From: Olsenella sp.
Lineage (GTDB): Bacteria > Actinomycetota > Coriobacteriia > Coriobacteriales > Atopobiaceae
NCBI GenBank assembly: GCA_015062715.1
Contig: SUUD01000043.1
Location: 1 to 10,940, forward strand
Reading direction: 5' to 3'
DNA length: 10,940 nt
The notes beneath the pieces are model-generated. The model made no database searches, was not told the origin of the DNA, and was given only the letters and a program-made list of their open reading frames with translations. The translations under genes were made by a program, and so were the position numbers. Positions 6,687-10,940 of the stretch are shown piece after piece (the stretch's first letter is position 1; every line of letters begins with the position of its first letter).

Positions 6687-6953
6687 CTAGTTGCGCTCGC
6701 GACGGCCACCGCGGCTGGAGACCACGGGGACGGTGTAGGGAACGAGGGCCATCTCGCGGGCGCGCTTGATGGCGTTCGCGATGTCATGCTGGTGCTGCGT
6801 GCAGGCGCCAGTGACGCGGCGCGGCTTGATCTTGCCGCGGTCGGTCATGTACTTGCGCAGGAGCTGGACGTCCTTGTAGTCAATGAAGTCCGTGTTCTCC
6901 TTGCAGAACTGGCAGTGCTTGCGACGCGGCTGACGCTGATAGTCTGTAGCCAT
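6687..6953 (-). CDS. rpsR: Small subunit ribosomal protein bS18
   Basis: bS18 binds 16S rRNA in the platform of the small subunit as a heterodimer with bS6. The 88-residue product contains the whole family core: RKHCQFCKENTDFIDYKDVQ (11-30), LLRKYMTDRGKIKPRRVTG (31-49) and IANAIKRAREMALVPYT (58-74). Cys14 and Cys17, with Cys51 and His54, look like the zinc-binding (C+) type of bS18. The usual hQR motif reads HQH here (54-56). The N- and C-terminal ends are a little longer than the common 70-80 residues. ATG 6953 has AAGAAAGG about 10 bases upstream. It is the third gene of the operon, after ssb with a 42-base gap containing a hairpin. Confidence 0.97.
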   Translation of the reverse strand: MATDYQRQPRRKHCQFCKENTDFIDYKDVQLLRKYMTDRGKIKPRRVTGACTQHQHDIANAIKRAREMALVPYTVPVVSSRGGRRERN

Positions 6954-6972
6954 GTCTCATGTACCTTTCTTC

Positions 6973-6989
6973 TGGCGGCCATGCCGCCA
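6973..6989 (-). other. Intercistronic hairpin between ssb and rpsR
   Basis: A perfect 7-base-pair stem (TGGCGGC with GCCGCCA) closes a 3-base loop. It starts 6 bases after the ssb stop codon and ends 5 bases before the rpsR ribosome binding site. No U tract follows, so it should not terminate; it could set mRNA processing or translation of rpsR. Confidence 0.45.
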
Positions 6990-6995
6990 CAGTTC

Positions 6996-7496
6996 CTAGA
7001 ACGGAATGTCCTCGTCGAAGAAGTCGGCCGCGGGCTGGACCGTCTGCGCCGGGGCGCTGGCGACGGGAGCCGCGGGGGCCGGAACGTAGGTGGGGGCAGG
7101 CGCCTGGGGGGCAAAGCCCTGCGAGGAGTACTGCTGGCCACCACCAAAGCTCTGGCCCGACTGCTGGTTCCTCGAGAGGAACTCGATCTCGTCGACCACG
7201 ACCTCGAGCTTGGAGCGCTTGCCACCGTCCTGGGTCTCCCAGGCGCGGTAGCGGAGCTTGCCCTCGATCGCGACCTTGGTGCCTTTCGAGAGGAAGCGCG
7301 AGACCGCCTCGGCACGCGCGCCGAACATGGTGCAGTCGATGAAGTTGGGATAGTCCTCCCACTCACCGGTCTGCTGGTTCCTGCGGCGGTCGTTCACGGC
7401 GACACCGAACGTCAGCACGTGGGTGCCGGAGTTCGTGGCCTTCAGCTCGGCGTCACGAGTAAGGTTTCCGCTGATGACAACTCGGTTGATGCTCAT
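6996..7496 (-). CDS. ssb: Single-stranded DNA-binding protein SSB
   Basis: SSB coats single-stranded DNA at replication forks and recruits repair and replication partners through its C-terminal tip. The 166-residue product has the OB fold at 1-108: MSINRVVISGNLTRDAEL (1-18), TFGVAVNDRRR (29-39), FIDCTMFGARAEA (52-64), KGTKVAIEGKLRYRAW (71-86) and LEVVVDEIEFL (97-107). A flexible Gly/Gln then Pro/Ala-rich linker (109-157) leads to the acidic tip DFFDEDIPF (158-166), the standard protein-docking sequence. I prefer ATG 7496, which gives the conserved MSINRV start. The ribosome binding site GAGAGG is 11 bases upstream. A GTG three codons earlier would sit only 2 bases from it. Its place between rpsF and rpsR is the classic bacterial arrangement. 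Complete and normal. Confidence 0.97.
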   Translation of the reverse strand: MSINRVVISGNLTRDAELKATNSGTHVLTFGVAVNDRRRNQQTGEWEDYPNFIDCTMFGARAEAVSRFLSKGTKVAIEGKLRYRAWETQDGGKRSKLEVVVDEIEFLSRNQQSGQSFGGGQQYSSQGFAPQAPAPTYVPAPAAPVASAPAQTVQPAADFFDEDIPF

Positions 7497-7515
7497 AGGG
7501 CTCACTACCTCTCGC

Positions 7516-7535
7516 TGACGGGCCGCAGCCCGTCA
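7516..7535 (-). other. Intercistronic hairpin between rpsF and ssb
   Basis: A perfect 8-base-pair stem, TGACGGGC with GCCCGTCA, closes a 4-base loop. It begins 9 bases after the rpsF stop codon and ends just before the GAGAGG ribosome binding site of ssb. There is no U tract. Such a structure could lower or tune ssb translation relative to rpsF, or protect the rpsF segment after cleavage; both are inference. Confidence 0.5.
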
Positions 7536-7544
7536 CTTTCACGT

Positions 7545-7838
7545 CTAGTCCTTGTCAGGTCGGCGCACGATCATGTGGCGCTTGACCGCATCGTTGATGC
7601 GGAGAACGCGATCGAGCTCGGTGATCTGCGTGGCGTCGGCGTGGAAGTCGATGAGGGTGTAGTCACCCTCGGTGAGCTTGTCGACCTCAAAGGCGAGCTT
7701 GTGCTTGCCCCAGTCCTGGACGTTGTCGATGACGCCGCCATTCTCGGTGATGGCAACGTCGACGCGCTTCATAACGCCAGCGCGGACCTCTTCGGTGATC
7801 TGGGGATCGACAAAGAACAGCAGTTCATAAGCCTTCAT
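7545..7838 (-). CDS. rpsF: Small subunit ribosomal protein bS6
   Basis: bS6 pairs with bS18 in the platform of the small ribosomal subunit. The 97-residue product has normal length and the typical motifs MKAYELLFFVDPQITEE (1-17), NGGVIDNVQDWGKHKLAFEV (33-52), the EGDYTLIDFHA strand (57-67), ITELDRVLRINDAVKRHMIV (72-91). I chose ATG 7838 because a near-perfect Shine-Dalgarno AGGAGGTG lies 6-8 bases upstream and the family begins MKxYE. The frame is open for 28 more codons upstream, but they read through the leader and promoter. It heads the operon rpsF-ssb-rpsR-DUF2232-rplI. In many bacteria the bS6-bS18 complex represses this operon by binding its leader; the leader here is about 68 bases. 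Confidence 0.97.
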   Translation of the reverse strand: MKAYELLFFVDPQITEEVRAGVMKRVDVAITENGGVIDNVQDWGKHKLAFEVDKLTEGDYTLIDFHADATQITELDRVLRINDAVKRHMIVRRPDKD

Positions 7839-7912
7839 GTATGTCACCTCCTCTGGGCTAATGGCCCCGGGTCGTGAAGGATGCGCCCGGAGCAGGAAAG
7901 GTTCGGCTTGGA

Positions 7913-7921
7913 ATCGTACCA
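7913..7921 (-). promoter_or_regulatory. Candidate extended -10 promoter of the rpsF operon
   Basis: The minus strand reads TGG then TACGAT, an extended -10 with four of six matches to TATAAT. Transcription would start near 7906, leaving a leader of about 68 bases. The leader can fold CCGGG with CCCGG and, nearer the ribosome binding site, GGGC with GCCC. No good -35 is seen, so the call rests on the TGn-hexamer and its position. Confidence 0.45.
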
Positions 7922-8075
7922 CATGACGGGGTTATCCAGCAGATTCACACAACCGATGCGCCCGGTGGGGCAGCCGACGCCCTCCCACGCCTTGCCCCGA
8001 GTATGGGAGCGGGACCTGACAAAAACCCAACCGCGGTCTGACCAACTTCCAACAAAGAGGAATAAAGACAGAGGA

Positions 8076-8102
8076 AGGCGCCCCCGTTTTGCGAGGGCGC
8101 CT
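8076..8102 (-). terminator. Intrinsic terminator after the DUF4013 gene
   Basis: AGGCGCCC (8076-8083) pairs with GGGCGCCT (8095-8102), extended by two more GC pairs across one mismatch, with a TTTTG loop. On the minus strand a pyrimidine-rich tail follows (TTCCTCTGTCTTTATTCC). On the plus strand CATTTTGG follows, so it could stop transcription from both sides. It lies 43 bases after the stop codon of the DUF4013 gene. Confidence 0.75.
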
Positions 8103-8144
8103 CATTTTGGGTCGTTGCGGGAATCCACAGGGGCCACACAAGGA

Positions 8145-9098
8145 CTACCGGGCGGAGCCGTCCTCGGGTGGCGTGGACTGCTCGGCAGGCTGCTGCGGTG
8201 CGGGCTGGATGGTAGAGGTGGGCAGCAGCGGGTCGGCGGGAACGACCGGGTGGTCAGGTGCGGCCCACACGCGCGGCGTCGCCGGAATGCGCGGGGGCAG
8301 CGGCGCGTCCTTGTCGCCCCACGACGGGACGTCGAATTGCAGCATCCACAGGCCGACCGCGTTTGTCGAGAGGAGGTTGAACGTGACCGAGATGAGACCG
8401 CAGACCACCAGCGCGATGGCGATGGCCGGGCCAAGCGCCGAGAAGAGCGTGCCGAAGAGCTTGCCCATGGCGATCGGGTCCTCGAGGCTCATGTCGGGCA
8501 TGCTTTCGGCGAGGCTCACGATGGAGGGGACGACCCCCATCGAACCAACCGTCATGATGATGCCGCCGACGACGGAGGTGACCAGGCTGCCAAAGATCGA
8601 GATACCCGCGATGCGCAGGAGGCCCTGGTAGTCGGCGCCGAGCATCTGGAAGATGATGTCGAGGCCAACACCGGCAGAGAAGCGCTGGTAGATGGTCGCG
8701 CGCAGGGCGGCGGCCGTGGCGATGACGCCCACGAAGACGGTGAGGACCGAGAAGATCAGGTCCAGCAGGGGGACCATGGGGAGCATCTGGCGCAGGGCGC
8801 TGGAGACGAAGCCCCAGGGGATGGTCCAGCACAGCATCACGAGCAGGGCCCGCCAGCCGCACGACAGGCACGCGCCCACGTCAACACCGCTCTGCTTGGG
8901 GGACGAGTCGACGCCCCAGGCCGTCAGGCGCGCCCACTCGAGGGTGTAGCCAAGAACGAAGATGAGGCCGAAGATGGGTATGAACGAGACCAGCGTGAGC
9001 AAAAGGAGGGGCTTGATCCATCCCGGTACGCGGGTCAGCATCTTCCAGCTGCGGCTGAGGTAGTCCTCGTCAAAGAACGCGAGCCTCTGTTGCTGCAT
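8145..9098 (-). CDS. DUF4013-type membrane protein with proline-rich C-terminal tail
   Basis: A 317-residue membrane protein of unknown function. Residues 1-27 are hydrophilic (FFDEDYLSRSWKMLTRVPGW at 8-27). The first hydrophobic block (28-52, LLLLTLVSFIPIFG then GYTLEWARLTAWG) matches the DUF4013 pattern of a helix, an I-P-I-G turn and a Gly-Tyr-Leu start of an amphipathic segment. Further spans lie near 84-100, 108-132, 160-190 and 215-250. The final 60 residues (about 258-317) are Pro/Ala/Ser-rich and probably disordered. I moved the start from the frame's first codon to ATG 9098 because AGGAGG lies 8 bases upstream, and because a -10 TATACT lies within the longer frame. Similar sequences are, from memory, common in Coriobacteriia. 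It has its own candidate promoter and terminator, so it is probably transcribed alone. Confidence 0.75.
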   Translation of the reverse strand: MQQQRLAFFDEDYLSRSWKMLTRVPGWIKPLLLLTLVSFIPIFGLIFVLGYTLEWARLTAWGVDSSPKQSGVDVGACLSCGWRALLVMLCWTIPWGFVSSALRQMLPMVPLLDLIFSVLTVFVGVIATAAALRATIYQRFSAGVGLDIIFQMLGADYQGLLRIAGISIFGSLVTSVVGGIIMTVGSMGVVPSIVSLAESMPDMSLEDPIAMGKLFGTLFSALGPAIAIALVVCGLISVTFNLLSTNAVGLWMLQFDVPSWGDKDAPLPPRIPATPRVWAAPDHPVVPADPLLPTSTIQPAPQQPAEQSTPPEDGSAR

Positions 9099-9150
9099 GA
9101 CAGCGGCCTCCTGTCCTGCCTTCTCGGGCAACGTCTTTCCGTCCTGAACG

Positions 9151-9156
9151 AGTATA
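9151..9156 (-). promoter_or_regulatory. Candidate -10 of the DUF4013 gene promoter
   Basis: The minus strand reads TATACT, one mismatch from consensus, with transcription expected near 9144 and a leader of about 46 bases. The nearest -35-like element (GTGACG) is 20 bases away, which is too far. The same hexamer occurs upstream of purA. Confidence 0.4.
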
Positions 9157-9230
9157 CCCGCGCCAGGCGTCGGCGGCGTCACCGCGGGACACTCACCCCG
9201 GAGGATTTGTCCCACTTTGGCTCGGTTGAC

Positions 9231-10691
9231 TCAGTCTATCCAGAGCTCGACATTCCAGCTGTTCTGGAAGAAGGCGTCCGCGTAGTTGCTGTAGGTAGCG
9301 GTTTCTCCGTTATGCCTGCATCTACCACCCGCAGCGCCATGGTGGGTTATGGTAAGCGGCCCCTCCGGATAGGCACACATGGCAGCCCCGTCACCTGGGG
9401 CAGAGTCCTTCGCCCAGAAGATTCCCGAATCATACCTATAAAAGAGGACGACGTGCCCGTGGCTGCATCTCGGCTGGGCACCAACAGCCTTGCAGAATGG
9501 AAGCCCATCTCTGCCTTCGCAGCCTCCGCCGCTGGAAATCACATGTCCAGAAGCAAGTATGCTGCGGGCCTCCTGCGCACTAATATGGCCAATCGCCCTG
9601 TGGTGGACGCCGTATTTCTCCTCGATGTAACGCAGAACGTACTTGTAGGTTTCGCTCGAGCTGAAGTTGCCGTATTTCGCCTCCATCTCCGCAACCATCT
9701 TGTCAGGCGTGATGGAGTAGTCGCCGGTCAGCAGGATTGCCGCGTGTATGTAGGTCATGGTGCCGCACTCGACCTTCGAGGTGCTTGAACCGCCCTGTAC
9801 CGGCCAGCAAACGCTCGGGCGCGAGCCCCATTGGATGTAGATGAGACGGTCTGCGTCTGATGAATCCAGCGATCCGACGCTAGCCGCGCTTACCGTTCGC
9901 TCGGCACTTGGAACGCTTTCGGTGCCCTGGCTCTCCTCCGAGGCGGCCGCTTCGGCGCTCTCCCCCTGCTCATCTGCCGCGTGAGCAGCCTCTTCCTCGG
10001 CTTTCCGTGCGGCCTCCTCTTCTGCCGCACGTGCGGCCTCCTCCTCTTCGAGTAGCCTCTGGACATCCTCTCCAAGCCCGTCGCGATACTCCTGCGCCTC
10101 GTAAACCATCTCTTCGTATTCGGTAACCCTCGCCTCGACGGCTTCGACCTCTTCCTGCTGGCGAGCCTGGACCTCTTCAAGCTCCCGCTGCTGAGCGGAG
10201 AGCTCCTCAGAGAGCCTGTTGACTTCCTGAATCTCCTCGGCCCTTGCATCGTTGATTCGGTCGGCATAGTAAACGCGACTAACGAGGTCTTCAAAGCTTG
10301 TCGCACCAAGCACCAAACTTGTGAGGCTCACGGTACCCGTCTTGTAACTATCGCGCATGTGCTGGCCGAGTGCCGCACGCTTCTCGGAGAGTTGACGGCC
10401 GGTCTCCTCGATCTGCGCCTTGGTCTCGTCGACCTCGTCGGTAGTGGCATCGAGCTTCGCCCTGCTCTCTTCCAGCTCCTGGAACGCCTTGTCGGCTTCG
10501 CTCGCGAGCTGATCGAGATGCTGCTGTGCGGCAGCAAGTTCGCTCTCAAGCCCCTCCCTCTCCTGAGCGAGCTCCTGGGACGTGGGCTCCGCCCAAGCGA
10601 TGGTCGGGATGAATAGCATGGCGAGAATCCCAAAGGCGCAGGCGATTAGGAGCTGACGCGACCGCATGCCAGTGCAGTGAGAATCGGGCAC
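9231..10691 (-). CDS. Secreted coiled-coil protein with a C39-like cysteine peptidase domain
   Basis: The 486-residue product has a signal peptide (MRSR then a hydrophobic core, about 9-34, ending TIAWA before EPTS). A long coiled coil follows (about 37-244), including a PcsB/CwlO-like segment YKTGTVSLTSLVLGATSF (116-133), then a Glu/Ala-rich stretch (213-239) and a Ser-rich linker (244-279). The C-terminal domain (about 284-486) has the order expected of a C39-like papain fold: Cys309 in ECGTMTY, His411/His413 in SHGHVVLFY and Asp429 in AKDS. Related coiled-coil proteins assist cell-wall hydrolysis at division, but their enzyme domain is usually CHAP or NlpC/P60. The substrate is unknown. 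I chose GTG 10691 because GAGAAAGG lies 7 bases upstream. ATG 10769, in frame and 26 codons earlier, has a weak site. GC content is lower than in neighbours (53-62 percent in sampled lines). Confidence 0.72.
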   Translation of the reverse strand: MPDSHCTGMRSRQLLIACAFGILAMLFIPTIAWAEPTSQELAQEREGLESELAAAQQHLDQLASEADKAFQELEESRAKLDATTDEVDETKAQIEETGRQLSEKRAALGQHMRDSYKTGTVSLTSLVLGATSFEDLVSRVYYADRINDARAEEIQEVNRLSEELSAQQRELEEVQARQQEEVEAVEARVTEYEEMVYEAQEYRDGLGEDVQRLLEEEEAARAAEEEAARKAEEEAAHAADEQGESAEAAASEESQGTESVPSAERTVSAASVGSLDSSDADRLIYIQWGSRPSVCWPVQGGSSTSKVECGTMTYIHAAILLTGDYSITPDKMVAEMEAKYGNFSSSETYKYVLRYIEEKYGVHHRAIGHISAQEARSILASGHVISSGGGCEGRDGLPFCKAVGAQPRCSHGHVVLFYRYDSGIFWAKDSAPGDGAAMCAYPEGPLTITHHGAAGGRCRHNGETATYSNYADAFFQNSWNVELWID

Positions 10692-10722
10692 GATATAGCC
10701 TTTCTCCATCAGGTTCTTATCA

Positions 10723-10736
10723 GCCGCTTTAGCGGC
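10723..10736 (-). other. Small hairpin upstream of the coiled-coil peptidase gene
   Basis: GCCGCT and AGCGGC form a perfect 6-base-pair stem around two bases. It lies between the two possible start codons (10769 and 10691), so it is either leader RNA or part of the coding sequence. No U tract is present. Confidence 0.3.
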
Positions 10737-10787
10737 ACTAGCCTTTGTGAAAGTGTATCGCTTGTTCATCGGTTCCGCAGCGCGAGA

Positions 10788-10816
10788 AGTCTATGTGAGG
10801 CATAGGCGTGGAGCAA
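10788..10816 (-). promoter_or_regulatory. Candidate promoter of the coiled-coil peptidase gene
   Basis: The minus strand has TTGCTC (10816-10811) and TAGACT (10793-10788) separated by exactly 17 bases. Each hexamer is only a partial match to consensus (TTG plus weak positions; four of six). It lies just after the tRNA terminator, where a promoter would be needed. Confidence 0.35.
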
Positions 10817-10828
10817 AGGCGCGATACG

Positions 10829-10852
10829 AAAAGACCCCCATTGCTGGGGGTC
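10829..10852 (-). terminator. Intrinsic terminator after tRNA-Ser
   Basis: GACCCCCA (10833-10840) and TGGGGGTC (10845-10852) form a perfect 8-base-pair stem with a TTGC loop. On the minus strand TTTTC follows. It begins 12 bases past the tRNA 3' end and should end the tRNA transcript. Confidence 0.85.
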
Positions 10853-10863
10853 CTCATGAGCTC

Positions 10864-10940
10864 TGGCGGAGGAGGGGGGATTCGAACCCCCGTGACCCGA
10901 AGGCCAAACGGTTTTCGAGACCGCCGCATTCAACCACTCT
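10864..10940 (-). tRNA. tRNA-Ser(CGA), 5' end beyond the window
   Basis: Read on the minus strand, the sequence gives the D loop (AGTGGTTGAAT), an anticodon stem GCGGT/ACCGT around the 7-base loop CTCGAAA with anticodon CGA (reads UCG), a long variable arm with a GGCC-TTCG-GGTC hairpin as in class II tRNAs, the T arm GGGGG-TTCGAAT-CCCCC, and the 3' acceptor strand CTCCTCC followed by G and an encoded CCA. The first dozen or so bases, including the 5' acceptor strand, lie outside the window. The long variable arm and CGA anticodon make serine secure. Confidence 0.95.

Larger units (their letters stand above)
7839..8144. other. Intergenic region between the DUF4013 gene and rpsF
   Basis: These 306 bases hold no gene I can support. 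From high to low coordinates they contain the terminator of the DUF4013 gene, a stretch of about 150 bases in which I recognise nothing definite, the candidate rpsF promoter, and the rpsF leader with the AGGAGGTG ribosome binding site. A plus-strand frame runs through it but is the shadow of the minus-strand genes on either side. Confidence 0.6.

Noticed and set aside
9099..9215. 39-codon extension of the DUF4013 gene
   Set aside because: It covers the candidate -10 and the AGGAGG ribosome binding site of the internal ATG, so it is more likely leader.
7881..9788. Plus-strand frame of 635 codons
   Set aside because: It runs opposite the DUF4013 gene and part of the peptidase gene and across two intergenic regions. 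It has no family motif and an Arg/Gly/Asp-rich composition typical of antisense frames in GC-rich DNA.
10864..10885. Attachment site of an integrated element at the tRNA-Ser 3' end
   Set aside because: I saw no second copy of the tRNA 3' sequence in the window and no integrase gene.

Overview
The window looks like a stretch of core chromosome from a high-GC actinobacterium, most likely of the class Coriobacteriia (Olsenella/Atopobium/Collinsella relatives). This is inferred from the base composition (about two thirds GC in coding lines I counted), the protein sequences, and a Firmicutes-like order of replication and ribosomal genes. Every gene I can support, including the tRNA, lies on the minus strand. 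In the direction of transcription the window therefore reads from high to low coordinates.

Layout in transcription order: the 3' part of tRNA-Ser(CGA) with its own terminator (10940-10829); a secreted protein with a PcsB-like coiled coil and a C39-like cysteine peptidase domain (10691-9231), lower in GC than its neighbours; a DUF4013-type membrane protein with a proline-rich tail (9098-8145) and a strong terminator; then the ribosomal/replication operon rpsF-ssb-rpsR-DUF2232-rplI (7838-5040), driven from an extended -10 promoter and closed by a terminator at 4943-4900. A 489-base gap (5039-4551) without a credible gene follows. It is unusually AT-rich and full of repeats. Next come dnaB (4550-3168), a palindromic intergenic element, purA (2949-1669), degV (1525-653) and the first 173 codons of purD (520-1, running off the window).

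Functionally, the centre combines ribosome assembly (bS6, bS18, bL9) with chromosome replication (SSB, DnaB helicase). purA and purD are steps of purine biosynthesis, and degV encodes a probable fatty-acid-binding protein. purA, degV and purD are separated by hairpin terminators, and purA and purD have candidate promoters of their own, so they look like single-gene units rather than one operon.

Most of the window is ordinary housekeeping DNA. The parts worth a second look are the AT-rich gap upstream of dnaB, which carries a cluster of DnaA-box-like 9-mers and four copies of an inverted 8-mer; short hairpins placed at similar distances after stop codons inside the rpsF operon; the coiled-coil/C39-like secreted protein next to the tRNA; and the acidic tail of bL9. 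No CRISPR array, insertion sequence, phage gene or defence gene was seen.
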